A stretch of DNA of 64,000 nt from Candidatus Poribacteria bacterium (GTDB lineage Bacteria; Poribacteria; WGA-4E; GCA-2687025), in NCBI GenBank assembly GCA_028818695.1, contig JAPPNK010000012.1, positions 1-64,000 of the forward strand, written 5' to 3'. Every line of letters starts with the position of its first letter. Position 1 is the stretch's first letter. Made by a program: the position numbers and the translations under genes. Shown piece after piece: positions 15,150 to 24,843 of this stretch. The notes below the pieces were generated by a model, which was given only the letters and a program-made list of their open reading frames with translations, did not search any database and was not told the DNA's origin.

Positions 15150-16615
15150 GCTTCGTCCTCCAGCGCTTCCATGAGACGCCTGCGCCGCGCGTACAGCCGC
15201 TCATACGCCTCGACCGACTCGCTCTTCGGCTCAAACTGCTTTGTCGGCGTTTCCAGGAGTTTCCATGCTTCTTCGGCTGAATCGACCGCGCCGATGCCGA
15301 CCAGCGCCAGCGCCGCCGCGCCTAGAGCCGTCACCTCCGCCGCGCCCGACAGCTCCACCGGCATGTCCAACACATCCGCCAAGATCTGTCCGAACAGCTC
15401 ATTTTTGGCAAAACCGCCCCCGACCAGCAGCGACGCCGGCTCCGCGCCCATCGCCTCTTTGGAGTCGCGCGTCTGGCAGGCGATGCCTTCCAGAACCGCT
15501 CTGACGGCGTTTCCCGGCTCCATTCCGTCCGCCCAGCCCAGAACGGCGCTGGGAACCTGCGGATTGGGACCTGTCCCGGCGACAAAGGTCGGGTTGATGA
15601 GAACGCCGCCGCTCCCTGGCTCCGCCTCCGCCGCGAGCGCGGACGCCTCCGCCGCGGACGCCCCCGGCAGCCACATCCGCCGCACAAGGTCGAACGCCAG
15701 CCCCCCAATCATATGCCCTTGTATGTTGAAACCGCCCAAGACGCCTTCGTTTTGAGGGTTGCGCTGCCACAGGATATTGCGCCGCCGCTGCGCAGACGAC
15801 GCTGCCGCCTCGTCCCTAGAGCCGACCAGAATGCTCCATGTGCCGGTCGAATACAGCAGGCTCTCCCGCAGGTCGCGGCATGCGCCGGCGACCGCTACCG
15901 CCGTGTCATGCCCGCCCGCGCACACAGGCGTTCCAGCCGGCAATCCAGAAATCTTTGAGACTTCCTGACGAACTTCGCCCGCAATGTCGCCCGGACAGAC
16001 GACGCGCTTCGGGAATTTATTTGGAACATCGAACGCCTCAAACAGCTCCTCCGCCCAGGCGTTCCGTTCAAGGTCGTACAGCATGCTGGTCGTCGCCATC
16101 GTCTGCTCGGCGGCGCGCTCGCCTGTCAAGCGCTCGACAAACAGCTGCGGCATCATCAAGAAAGCGTCCGCCTTGTCCAAAATTTCTGGACGCCGGTCGC
16201 GTAGCCAGCGCAAGCTAAACGCCGTGTTGAAATAAAACGGCGGCGCGCCTGTCTGTTCATAAACCGCGTCCAGATCCAGACGCCCTTCCGCCCACTCCAG
16301 CTGCTCCTGCGTTCGCTGACACTTCCAGGATATAACTGGATAGACCAGCTCCCCCTGGGCGTCCACCGCCCCCCAGCAGACGCCGAAGGTTGTGATGTTC
16401 ACCGCGCGCGGCTCCGCTTCATGCTCGCTCAACAGCTCGCGCGTCAGCTCGCAAAAATGAACCCAAAAACGCTCCACAGGCCATACAAGCCCGTCTTCGG
16501 TATTCGCTGCGTCGGTCGGTCGAGACTTCGACCCTAAGACGCGCCCGTCCAACGCGACCAGCAGAACCGAAGCGTTCGTCGCTCCGCAGTCCCATACCAC
16601 GATGCCTTCCTGCAT
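15146..16615 (-). CDS. FGGY-family carbohydrate kinase, L-fuculokinase-like
   Basis: 489 residues. It has the actin-like ATPase fold in two halves. 'VVWDCGATNASVLLVALDG' is phosphate-1, and 'TTFGVCWGAVDAQGELVYPVISWKCQRT' contains two blocks almost identical to FucK (TTFGV...LxYPxISWKCxRT). 'AGGHDTAVAVAGA' carries the catalytic Asp, with 'LLYSTGTWSIL' and 'LLVGGGFAKN' completing the ATP site. Its closest family by eye is L-fuculose kinase, though rhamnulose or another deoxy-ketose is possible. No isomerase or aldolase partner is adjacent. GGAG precedes the ATG. Confidence 0.85.
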   Translation of the reverse strand: MQEGIVVWDCGATNASVLLVALDGRVLGSKSRPTDAANTEDGLVWPVERFWVHFCELTRELLSEHEAEPRAVNITTFGVCWGAVDAQGELVYPVISWKCQRTQEQLEWAEGRLDLDAVYEQTGAPPFYFNTAFSLRWLRDRRPEILDKADAFLMMPQLFVERLTGERAAEQTMATTSMLYDLERNAWAEELFEAFDVPNKFPKRVVCPGDIAGEVRQEVSKISGLPAGTPVCAGGHDTAVAVAGACRDLRESLLYSTGTWSILVGSRDEAAASSAQRRRNILWQRNPQNEGVLGGFNIQGHMIGGLAFDLVRRMWLPGASAAEASALAAEAEPGSGGVLINPTFVAGTGPNPQVPSAVLGWADGMEPGNAVRAVLEGIACQTRDSKEAMGAEPASLLVGGGFAKNELFGQILADVLDMPVELSGAAEVTALGAAALALVGIGAVDSAEEAWKLLETPTKQFEPKSESVEAYERLYARRRRLMEALEDEA

Positions 16616-16660
16616 GCGCTCCGCCTTTCCATGCTTGAACGCCGTTTTAACCCGCTCCGT

Positions 16661-19600
16661 TCACCGCAGCGCGATGATGATGACCGCCGCCGCGGCCGCC
16701 GTTGTGATCGCAAAGCGCAGCAGGTTTGCCGCGTCCGCAAATCCGCTAGACACCTTCTCCGACACAACGCGCGTCGGAACGATGATCGTATCCCCAGGCG
16801 ACAGGTTTTTGAGCTGATCCGACCGCGTGAAACTGCCGTTCACATGCGCCACATAAACCCGCTCCATGTCGGCGTCCGCGGCGGCTCCCCCCGCGACTTC
16901 GATGTAGTCGTTCACGCTCAACCCCTTTACGTATACGGTTGCGATATTCGCCGGCACCGCCCCCGTGACGGCGATGATGTTGCGCAGCTTCGGCACATGA
17001 ATCACATCGTTCGGCTCCAGCAGCAGATCGAGCTCCCCGCCCGGACGATTCAACGCTTCCGGCAGGTTAATGACAATACGCCCCAGCGGAAACAACTGCT
17101 CAATTTGACGCGCAGGAGTCACCAAACTAACCGACGGCGCCCAATCCGACGCCCCGGCGTCTTCAAGTATCGGAGCCGCCCCCTCGCCCAGAACCCCCGC
17201 CGACGCCGCCGCGATTTCGGTTAACGAATCGATGCCCTGCGGCTGAATCCCCGCCTCATACTGCGCCTTCGCCGCCTGCCGCAAATACTCCTGCTGCGAC
17301 AACAGCCTCTGAACCTCCCACACCGTCTCGATCGATTCGCGCTGCGCCTCGTCCAAGAGATGCTCCGGACGGCGGCTCATAGACGCCCCCTCCAGATACG
17401 CCGACTCGGTCGCTCCCCCCGCGCGTTTGATGATGTCGCTCAACCGGTCGTCCCCCTCCAGAACATACGAACCGGGAAACGCCACCTCGCCCGTCACCTT
17501 CACAGAACGCGGAACCTCCTGAAACGTGCCGCTCTTGCGCACCGCCGCCACATCCCCCGGCTCCAACACGAGATTATGAGCGGGATCGCCCGCCATCGCC
17601 GCTTCAAGATCGACCCGCACAACAGGCGAGCCTTTCTCCTGGCGCGCATGGGCGATCTCAACCGTCTTGCCGTAACCGGGCGTCAAACCGCCCGCGAGCA
17701 TGATCAGATCTCGAAGCGTCATCCCCTCATAATACGGATAGGTATCTGGACGCTGAACCGCGCCGTAGAGCTGCGTCGTTTTTTCAGGGGTGAAGACTGC
17801 CTCGCGCATTGTCCAGACGCGCACCGCGTCGCCGGGGCGCAGCTCCAGGTCAGCCTCGGCGTCGCCCGCGAGAGCTTTTGTCAGATCGATTGGAACCGCG
17901 ATGCGACTCTCATAATCGTCCAAATACCGGTAAAGATCGGCGCGCTTGAGATAGGCGTTCGGCATCACCCCGCCCGCCTGAAACAGCAGCATGGAGACGC
18001 GCATGCCGTCCTGAATCGGATAGCTTCCCCCGCGCTGGACGGCTCCAATCGCCTGCGCCTCAGAGGGCGGCCGCCATTTCGTCTCTCCATAGCCGTAAAC
18101 GATGATCTCATCCTCCGGCATGAGCGTCAGGTCCGCTTCCCCGCCGCCCGACAGCGCGCCTTCAAGGTCAATGACAAGCGCCGATTCGACGCGCGCATGG
18201 CTCGGCGCCTTCCGCAGAAGCAGGGCGGTTGGCTCGCGCTCCGCTTTGGCGCCGCCTGCGCGCATCAGGGCGTCGCTGACGCGCATATTTTGGGTGAAGG
18301 GAACCCAGCCCGGCGACTGAACCGCGCCTGTAACTTTCACCGACTGCGGAGGTTCCCAGACCGCCTCGTCATAACGCAGAATCAGCAGCGCGTCGCCGTC
18401 CCGCAGGATCGGGTCGTTTTTGTCCAGCTGAAGCAGGTTCACCGGCTCGCTCAACGCCAGCCGATTCTGAATGTCGGAGCGCAGAAGCAGGGCGCGCTCC
18501 CGATAAGCGTCCGGCGCCGGACCGCCTGCGATCCGCAGCAGGTCCGAGACGCGCATGCCGTCCGCGCGCGTGTAATTCCCTGGACGCTTCACCGCGCCCT
18601 GCGCCGCGATTTTTCGCGCAGGCGCATCCGCCGCGTCCGACTCCGCATAGATTGTCAGCCTGTCGAACGGATCAAGCGGAATGTCCGCGTCCGCGTCGCC
18701 CGACAAAGCGCTCTCAGGGTTGACAGGAATGAGCGTCAAGGTGAGGCCGTCCGCGTTTCGACGGAACAGATCGGCGCGCGTCCGGTAAGCTCCCTCCCGC
18801 AAACCGCGCGCCGCCTTGATCAGATCCGAGATGCGCATGCCCTCCTTCAGCTCATACTGCCCCGGGCGTTTTAGATAGCCGGACGCCTGAACCGTGTTGA
18901 CAGGCTCCGACAGCAACGGGTGTATCATAATATGGTCGCCGTCCTGAAGCGGCGGAAGGTCGGACATACCGCCCGTCACATCCAGGTTGCGGAGTATGCG
19001 CTCCGCTCCGCCCCGCGCCGAGTCGACCTGAACGCTTTTCGCAAAACCGCTTGGGCGAATGCCGCCCGCCATTTCAAACAGCTGCGCATAATGCTCCCCC
19101 TCCTTCAGCTCGTAGATGCCAGGCCGCCCCACCTCGCCCTGTATGGACGCCTGCCGTCCGACCGGCGCAAAATAGATCAAGTCGCCGTCGCGCAGCGGCT
19201 GCTCCTGATCCGCCTTGCCATGCAGCAGAAAGTCGTACATATCGATCTCAATGGTCTGCGCGCCGCGCTTCAAGAATATCCTGCGCATGGAGCCGAGTTC
19301 GTTCGGGCCGCCGCAGATTCGAAGCAGGTTAAAAAGAGAAGCCGCCGAGCTCAACGCATACGACCCCGGCAAATACGCATGCCCCGCCACCGCCGCCTGC
19401 ACCGTTTCAAGCGACTCGAAGGTGACGAACAGCTTCGTGTCTGAGTAGGTTTCGCGCGCCGTCAGCTCGCGCAGCATCTGCTCCACTTCGCCCAGCGTCT
19501 TGCCGACCACGACGAGCCGTCCGTGCGGCGGCGCGTTCACTTCGCCCTCCGGCGACACCACAAGGCGCATCCGCTGCGGCTCCAGATTGCCCGCCGCCGA

Positions 19601-20992
19601 CCACCAGACCGCGCGGAGAACATCCCCAGGCGAGACGATGCGCCGCTGCGGGATATTCAAGAGCGCGTTCGAATCGAGCTGGTCAAGCGGACCGATATAG
19701 CCCGTCACGGCGTTTCGGAGCAGCGTTTCAGGGACAAGCGCCGGCTGCGGAGTCGGCTGAGTCGGCGGAACAGCGCCTGTTTCTGAAGGCGGCGTCCCCG
19801 CCGGCGCGTCAGGGATGGGAGCTGTTCCCTGTGCCGCTTCCAGCTCCAGCAGCTTGATTCGACGCGCCGTTTGGCGAATGCGTTCGCGCCCCGCTTCAAA
19901 AAACTCGTCCCCAAACCGCCGCAGCGTCAGGCGCGATTCGTTCATCATCTCCATGCGCGCCTCCCGCCGGGCGCGCTCGCGCATCTCTTGGTCGAAATTC
20001 GTCGGCCGTTCAGCGCGCATCGTCGGAACGATGAGAATGTCGCCCGGCTCCAGCGTTTCAGGGTTGCGCTCAAGCGTTCCGTCGCGCCGGGCGGCGTAAG
20101 CTCGTTCTACCTCCCCGTTTTCTGTCGTTCCCCCTGCGAGACGGATGTAATCTTCCGCCGTCAGCTCTGGATGAAAACCGAACGCCCCCGGCCGCCGTAC
20201 GGCGCCGGTTACAAGTATTCGCTGCGGCGCGCCGCTCTTCTCCGCCGGTTCGGCGAAGGGACGGAGCTTCGGTCCCTTCCCCTGTCCCTCCTCAAGCGGC
20301 TTGAACTGCGCTAGTATCGCGTCCCCCGGCAAAATCTGCGAGACCCTCTCGGCTCGAAGCAGCTGTCCGCTCGGACGAAGAATCCACAGCCCGGCGACGT
20401 CCGCCTCGGCTGAAAGACCGCCCGCCGCGTTCAGATAGTCGCGCAGCGTCCACCTCGGCTGATGATTAACCCGTATCGGGCTGTTCACCGCCCCGGTGAT
20501 TCTCACCCGCCGCTCGTCCATCGACTGCGGCAGCGCAAGGCGCGGTCCCGCTGACGGCTCCTCTTCAGGCAGCGGCGACAGCTCCGATTCCAACGTTGAC
20601 AGCTCTAAGATGCGTTCCCCGCCTGAAAGCGGCATTCCAGGCGTCAGCGGCAGGATGGTTCCCTCCAGCGTCGCTATGCGCACATTTTCAGGGACAATTT
20701 CAGACGGATCCGCGCCGGCGAAAAAAAGGTAATCCAGCGGCGTCAATTGTTCCTCAAAACGGAACCGCCTGCCCCGCTCCGCGCCCTTGATCCAGACAAA
20801 CACATACGGGCGGAGCGCTTCAAGAGACTCGGCGGACGCCTCCGCAATTTGCGGGCTTGCCAGCGCTTCGAGCGGCGTCTGGTCTTCAACGCTGCTCTCC
20901 TCAACTTCGTTGTCCTCAACGCCGTTCTCCTCCGCCGCGCACAACGCCGCCGCCAATATAACACACACAGACGATATGAACCGACGCCTCAA
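16661..20992 (-). CDS. Giant polysaccharide-export-type protein with about 12 SLBB modules
   Basis: 1443 residues, TTG start after GGGGGAG. Signal peptide at 1-20 (ICVILAAALCAAEE-like). A Poly_export/Wza-type segment lies at about 450-530 ('IVSPGDVLRAVWWSA', 'MRLVVSPEGEVNAPPHGRL'). SLBB modules of about 100 residues each recur before and after it: VTGAV..PG....(~20)..AGG at about 163, 260, 533, 616, 702, 800, 900, 1000, 1110, 1200 and 1385, plus a divergent one at 63. The C terminus ends in a membrane segment (LLRFAITTAAAAAVIIIALR). Wza itself has two or three SLBBs. Role inferred: periplasmic/outer-membrane channel or ruler for glycan export. No polymerase, flippase or tyrosine kinase gene is adjacent. 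Confidence 0.88.
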   Translation of the reverse strand: MRRRFISSVCVILAAALCAAEENGVEDNEVEESSVEDQTPLEALASPQIAEASAESLEALRPYVFVWIKGAERGRRFRFEEQLTPLDYLFFAGADPSEIVPENVRIATLEGTILPLTPGMPLSGGERILELSTLESELSPLPEEEPSAGPRLALPQSMDERRVRITGAVNSPIRVNHQPRWTLRDYLNAAGGLSAEADVAGLWILRPSGQLLRAERVSQILPGDAILAQFKPLEEGQGKGPKLRPFAEPAEKSGAPQRILVTGAVRRPGAFGFHPELTAEDYIRLAGGTTENGEVERAYAARRDGTLERNPETLEPGDILIVPTMRAERPTNFDQEMRERARREARMEMMNESRLTLRRFGDEFFEAGRERIRQTARRIKLLELEAAQGTAPIPDAPAGTPPSETGAVPPTQPTPQPALVPETLLRNAVTGYIGPLDQLDSNALLNIPQRRIVSPGDVLRAVWWSAAGNLEPQRMRLVVSPEGEVNAPPHGRLVVVGKTLGEVEQMLRELTARETYSDTKLFVTFESLETVQAAVAGHAYLPGSYALSSAASLFNLLRICGGPNELGSMRRIFLKRGAQTIEIDMYDFLLHGKADQEQPLRDGDLIYFAPVGRQASIQGEVGRPGIYELKEGEHYAQLFEMAGGIRPSGFAKSVQVDSARGGAERILRNLDVTGGMSDLPPLQDGDHIMIHPLLSEPVNTVQASGYLKRPGQYELKEGMRISDLIKAARGLREGAYRTRADLFRRNADGLTLTLIPVNPESALSGDADADIPLDPFDRLTIYAESDAADAPARKIAAQGAVKRPGNYTRADGMRVSDLLRIAGGPAPDAYRERALLLRSDIQNRLALSEPVNLLQLDKNDPILRDGDALLILRYDEAVWEPPQSVKVTGAVQSPGWVPFTQNMRVSDALMRAGGAKAEREPTALLLRKAPSHARVESALVIDLEGALSGGGEADLTLMPEDEIIVYGYGETKWRPPSEAQAIGAVQRGGSYPIQDGMRVSMLLFQAGGVMPNAYLKRADLYRYLDDYESRIAVPIDLTKALAGDAEADLELRPGDAVRVWTMREAVFTPEKTTQLYGAVQRPDTYPYYEGMTLRDLIMLAGGLTPGYGKTVEIAHARQEKGSPVVRVDLEAAMAGDPAHNLVLEPGDVAAVRKSGTFQEVPRSVKVTGEVAFPGSYVLEGDDRLSDIIKRAGGATESAYLEGASMSRRPEHLLDEAQRESIETVWEVQRLLSQQEYLRQAAKAQYEAGIQPQGIDSLTEIAAASAGVLGEGAAPILEDAGASDWAPSVSLVTPARQIEQLFPLGRIVINLPEALNRPGGELDLLLEPNDVIHVPKLRNIIAVTGAVPANIATVYVKGLSVNDYIEVAGGAAADADMERVYVAHVNGSFTRSDQLKNLSPGDTIIVPTRVVSEKVSSGFADAANLLRFAITTAAAAAVIIIALR

Positions 20993-21026
20993 TAGCCACG
21001 CTCCCCCAAATCACAATATCGGAGCT

Positions 21027-21055
21027 ATCATAAGCGCAACGCGGGCAGTACGCAA
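21027..21055 (-). promoter_or_regulatory. Predicted promoter of the SLBB gene
   Basis: On the minus strand TTGCGT (21055-21050), a 17-bp spacer and TATGAT (21032-21027), about 35 bp before the TTG start and before the GGGGGAG ribosome-binding site. Confidence 0.5.
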
Positions 21056-21220
21056 CCCGCCATTCCGACCGGCGGCGCCGATGCCCGTCCTCCCGTTATT
21101 CCCTCGCAGCGTCTCCCGTGAAACGGGGAATGATCAGTTGCGAAATTGACCGCCTTGCGATAAGCTTTGACAAGCCGATAAAGACAGCGCGCAGCGGTTG
21201 AATAACATGACGGAGAAGCG

Positions 21221-21538
21221 ATGCCGCTTGAGCAACTAACCCATGAGGAAAAGAAGATCGTGTTCGCCTGCTTGTGCGCGATTGCGAAAGGACCCTTTAT
21301 TCACACGGGGGAGATGAGGTATCGGGGCGGAGGGGAGCGGCAGGAGCTTTACAAACTGATTGAAAAATGGCCCGATATTGACGACTCAGACGGCCGCGTT
21401 TGGAGAATGCTCAATGGCTCCATGAACGTAATGTCCCATGGTGTTCTCGTTGTTTCTCCTGAAGAGTGCGAGGCATGGTGCGGCGTTGATAGGGACGCCG
21501 TAAAGAAGGTGTTTGAAAAATGGAAAGGCGAAGATTAA
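21221..21538 (+). CDS. Hypothetical protein, 105 residues
   Basis: No family recognised. ATG is preceded by GGAGAAGCG. It is a small soluble alpha/beta-like protein with 'LTHEEKKIVFACLCAIAKGP' at the N terminus and a C-terminal Trp/Cys-bearing helix (ECEAWCGVDRDAVKKVFEKW). It lies 42 bp upstream of another orphan on the same strand, with which it may be cotranscribed. Confidence 0.6.
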   Translation: MPLEQLTHEEKKIVFACLCAIAKGPFIHTGEMRYRGGGERQELYKLIEKWPDIDDSDGRVWRMLNGSMNVMSHGVLVVSPEECEAWCGVDRDAVKKVFEKWKGED

Positions 21539-21580
21539 TTTGTTTAGGATCACACGATCGCTTGCCGCTGGGTCTGACGC

Positions 21581-22606
21581 ATGGGGCGCCGCGCCTTGAA
21601 AGCGCAAGACAGGCGTATCGATTTCGATATCGACCCGCCGTATGAGGCGGTCCTTCAAGCGCACCGCTTTGAGTGGATTCTGCGATTTGAAAGGTTGAGT
21701 CAGGAACGAAGAGCGCCGGCTAGACATGTTTACGGCTCTATGTCCGCTGCGGCGTTGAACGCCGAAAGGCGCGCCAAGAGCATTAAGCGGCCGTACTATG
21801 AACACTTTGAAGCTTCGGCGCGTTTGGCTTTGCCGCCGGCGGAGCGATTTGAAAAGGCTGAAGGACGCCGGCTCCTAGATACAATCCCGCTTACAATTCG
21901 GCTAGGCAGTTCATGGGGAGGGCTGCTTGAGTTGTCCAATTTTTTAGACAACCATGCCGCCCAACTGGTGGATGAGCCGTGGCGTTCCGACTCCTTCATA
22001 GGCGGCGATATCCTTAAGGGAATCGTGGGCTTCAAGGCGCGCGCGTCTCATAGTCTAGGCGTGGTCTCTCCGCCGAGGGGCTGCTTCGAATTGCAAATCG
22101 TCTTTTTTCTCGCTCCTTTCTTCGATCCGCTCGGCGTGAGCGTCGAAGGTCGAGTCGACATCGCGGAATGCGCGGCGTTCACTCAACATCTGCGCGCGTT
22201 CCATAAAGCCTGCTGCGCGCAGATGTTTAAGCGTCAGTATCCTGGGAAGCGTCCGGCCGACATTGATCAGAAGATGGAAGAGAACCTAAGGAAAGCGACG
22301 CAGCGATCGATACAGAATCCCGGGCCGCCGGGGCATCCGCGTCTGAAGCGCATGACGCGAGAAGAGATTCTCGAAGAATACGGCGATAAAGTGTATTGGT
22401 TCCCTGGGCAGGTTTGGCATGACGCCCGCTTTGACCCTTCAACCAAAGACTTCTTAAAATGGTGGGATTCTGTCGTTGGTTCGGAGAAGGGAGAGGATGG
22501 TGAGATCGCGTCGCCTCCGCCCTATGTTGACGACGATCAGCTTGTCGGCAAAGGGGTTCTTCCTGCGCTGAAGCTTGTTCCTCAACAGCCGATGCCGTCC
22601 GATTGA
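21581..22606 (+). CDS. Hypothetical protein, 341 residues
   Basis: No family recognised. Charged, Arg-rich N terminus ('RRIDFDIDPPYEAVLQAHRF'), no signal peptide and no clear membrane span apart from a hydrophobic patch 'LQIVFFLAPFFDPLG' (about 170-185). A basic, Pro-containing middle ('QNPGPPGHPRLKRMTREEIL') is followed by a Trp-rich segment ('VYWFPGQVWHD', 'FLKWWDSVV'). It is bounded by a 105-residue orphan and the ABC ATPase. Confidence 0.6.
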   Translation: MGRRALKAQDRRIDFDIDPPYEAVLQAHRFEWILRFERLSQERRAPARHVYGSMSAAALNAERRAKSIKRPYYEHFEASARLALPPAERFEKAEGRRLLDTIPLTIRLGSSWGGLLELSNFLDNHAAQLVDEPWRSDSFIGGDILKGIVGFKARASHSLGVVSPPRGCFELQIVFFLAPFFDPLGVSVEGRVDIAECAAFTQHLRAFHKACCAQMFKRQYPGKRPADIDQKMEENLRKATQRSIQNPGPPGHPRLKRMTREEILEEYGDKVYWFPGQVWHDARFDPSTKDFLKWWDSVVGSEKGEDGEIASPPPYVDDDQLVGKGVLPALKLVPQQPMPSD

Positions 22607-22657
22607 AACGGCAGCCGTTCAGTTGCGCGCGCGGCCGTTTTTGCGCACTCTATTTGC

Positions 22658-23671
22658 ATGCCGTTGCTGAAAGTAGACCGTCTCAAGACGCATTTTTTTG
22701 TCGGCTCCCCGTTTCGCCGACAAAAAACCGTCATACGCGCCGTCGACGGCGTCTCGTTTGAGCTGGAACGGGGCGAGACGCTTGCCCTGGTCGGCGAAAG
22801 CGGATGCGGAAAAACGACAGCGGCGCGCTCCGTTCTGCGCCTTGAAGAACCGACCGCCGGCTCCGCCGTTTTTGACCTAGACGGAGAGCTTGTCTCCATC
22901 TTCGACCTCGACAAAGAGAGTCTGCGCAGATGGAGACGGAAGGCGCAGATGGCGTTCCAAGACCCGTTCGGGTCGCTCAACCCGCGCATGAATGTCGCCG
23001 ACATTGTGACCGAAGGGCTGCGCATTCACCGCCTCTGCCGACCGAGCGCCAAATGGGAACGGGCGGCGGAGCTTCTTGAATCGGTCGGCATGGACGCCCG
23101 CCACGCCGCGCTCTACCCGCATGAGTTCAGCGGCGGGCAGCGGCAGCGCATCGGCATCGCGCGCGCGCTCGCGCTGGAACCGGATCTGATAGCGGCGGAT
23201 GAACCTGTCTCGGCGCTGGATGTCTCGGCGCAGGCGCAGGTCGTCAACCTCATGCAAGATCTGCAGGAGCGGATGGGATTGAGCTATCTGTTCATCTCGC
23301 ATGATCTGAGCGTTGTGCGCCACATCGCGGACAGGGTCGCCGTTATGTACCTCGGCAAGATCGTTGAGACCGGACCGAAGGCGGAGCTGTATGAGAACCC
23401 TGTTCATCCATACACAAAAGCGCTGTTGAGCGCGGTTCCGTCGCTGGATCCTTCGGCGGGGCGGTCTGTTCTGCGGCTTTCTGGGGACGCGCCCAGCCCC
23501 GCCAATCCGCCGTCCGGGTGCGCCTTTCATCCGCGCTGTCCGATGGCGGAAGCGTCATGCGCGAACGCGCCGCAGACGCTCGTCAACATCGGCGGCGGGC
23601 GCGCCGTCGCCTGCCACCTTGTCACAGGAAGCGAAGAGCGCAGCCATTCCCCTAGAAAAGAAACGAAATAG
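22658..23671 (+). CDS. Oligopeptide/dipeptide ABC transporter ATP-binding protein (OppF/DppF-like)
   Basis: 337 residues. Walker A 'GESGCGKTTAARS' (about 48), Q-loop 'MAFQDPFGSLNPRM', ABC signature 'EFSGGQRQRIGIARAL', Walker B 'LIAADEPVSALD', H-loop 'FISHDL'. The C-terminal oligopeptide-transporter extension is present with 'GCAFHPRCPMAEASC', characteristic of OppD/OppF. It normally works with a second ATPase, two permeases and a binding protein; none of these is in the window, so it is separated from its partners or serves another complex. Confidence 0.92.
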   Translation: MPLLKVDRLKTHFFVGSPFRRQKTVIRAVDGVSFELERGETLALVGESGCGKTTAARSVLRLEEPTAGSAVFDLDGELVSIFDLDKESLRRWRRKAQMAFQDPFGSLNPRMNVADIVTEGLRIHRLCRPSAKWERAAELLESVGMDARHAALYPHEFSGGQRQRIGIARALALEPDLIAADEPVSALDVSAQAQVVNLMQDLQERMGLSYLFISHDLSVVRHIADRVAVMYLGKIVETGPKAELYENPVHPYTKALLSAVPSLDPSAGRSVLRLSGDAPSPANPPSGCAFHPRCPMAEASCANAPQTLVNIGGGRAVACHLVTGSEERSHSPRKETK

Positions 23672-23685
23672 AAAGGGTCTAGACG

Positions 23686-24753
23686 ATGCAGAATAGGTTG
23701 ATCGCGGTTGCCGCGGCGTTGTTAACAGCGGGGCTGATGGCGGGGTGCGACTCCCACACCCCTGAACAGGCATTGAAGGCGGCAGAGCAGGCGCTGGTAG
23801 CGGCGGCGCCTGCGGAATGGCTGGCGCATGAAGCGGCTGCCCAGACGTATGAGAAGGCGCAGGAGACGTTGGAGGCGGCATGGAAGGCGGAAGATGCGGC
23901 GGAGGAGATACAATCGGCGGCTGCGGCTCCGGCGAAATGGAACGCGTTGAAGGCGGCAGAGCAGGCGCTGATAGCGGCGGCGCCTGCAGAATGGAGCGCA
24001 TTTGAAAAGATGCAAAGCGTAGAGACGAGGGCCGCGGCAAGGATGGGAAAGACAATGCAATGGGAGCAGTCATGGTGGACGGTTGAGGAGTTGAAGGCGG
24101 CGGCGCCTGCAGAATGGAACGCATTTGAAAAGGCGCAGGAGGCGGCGTTCCATGCGCGCATGGAGACAGAGAAGGCATGGAAGGAGCGGATTCCGGAATG
24201 GCGCGCATATGATGAGGCGTATATGGCTTGGCAGGAGGTATTGAAGGCGGAGGGGAGGGCATTGAGAACGATGGTGGTGGAATGGAGCGTATATGATGAG
24301 GTGGCGAAGGCGGAGGAGAAGGCGCGGGAGTCGATGTTGCGGGCGGCGCGGAAGGCGGCGGAGGGGCGCGGGGGACCGTTGAAAACGGCGGCGCCTGCAG
24401 AATGGAACGCGTATGAGAAGGCGCGGAAAGCGAGGGAGAAAGCGGCGCAAGAGGCGCAGAAAGCGGAAAGGAAATATCCGGAAGAGTTGAGGGCGGAACG
24501 GGAGATGTGGAATAAGGCGCGGAAGGAGGCGGAGAAGGCGATGGAAGCGGCGCAGGAGCCATGGGAGAAAGCGCAGAAAACGGCGGCGCCTGCAGAATGG
24601 AACGCGTTGCAGGAGGCGCGAAAGGCGTTGGAAAAGACGATGCAGGAGGCGTATGAGGCAAAGCGGGCGTATGAAGCGGCGCAAGAGGCGTTGCAGAAGG
24701 CGGCGCCGACAGAATGGAAAGCGTACGAGGCGGCGCAAGCGAGGCACAACTAA
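23686..24753 (+). CDS. Putative lipoprotein with repeated AEW(N/S)A(F/Y)E helical motif
   Basis: 355 residues. Lipobox 'LMAGC' with Cys21 follows a 20-residue signal, so it is a likely Lnt substrate. The mature part is almost entirely Ala, Glu, Lys, Trp and Arg and predicted helical/coiled coil. The motif [A/P]xEWxAxE occurs about nine times, with Trp near residues 45, 85, 103, 144, 172, 200, 240, 305 and 344. Spacings are mostly 28 or 39-41 residues. No known domain is recognised. It begins 14 nt after the ABC ATPase stop. A structural or envelope-spacer role (like Lpp or TolA helices) is only a guess. Confidence 0.75.
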   Translation: MQNRLIAVAAALLTAGLMAGCDSHTPEQALKAAEQALVAAAPAEWLAHEAAAQTYEKAQETLEAAWKAEDAAEEIQSAAAAPAKWNALKAAEQALIAAAPAEWSAFEKMQSVETRAAARMGKTMQWEQSWWTVEELKAAAPAEWNAFEKAQEAAFHARMETEKAWKERIPEWRAYDEAYMAWQEVLKAEGRALRTMVVEWSVYDEVAKAEEKARESMLRAARKAAEGRGGPLKTAAPAEWNAYEKARKAREKAAQEAQKAERKYPEELRAEREMWNKARKEAEKAMEAAQEPWEKAQKTAAPAEWNALQEARKALEKTMQEAYEAKRAYEAAQEALQKAAPTEWKAYEAAQARHN

Positions 24754-24843
24754 GGCGGGCGCAGGAAGGACGGCGCTGGCCGGCGGGGTAACGCGCTTCT
24801 ACAAGGTTTTCATTTTTAACCCTAAAGCGTCCGCCCCGCCCAT

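Noticed and set aside
21386-21805. 139-residue frame antisense to the two orphan genes
   Set aside because: Arg/Pro/Ala-rich shadow composition and no ribosome-binding site; the plus-strand frames have better starts.
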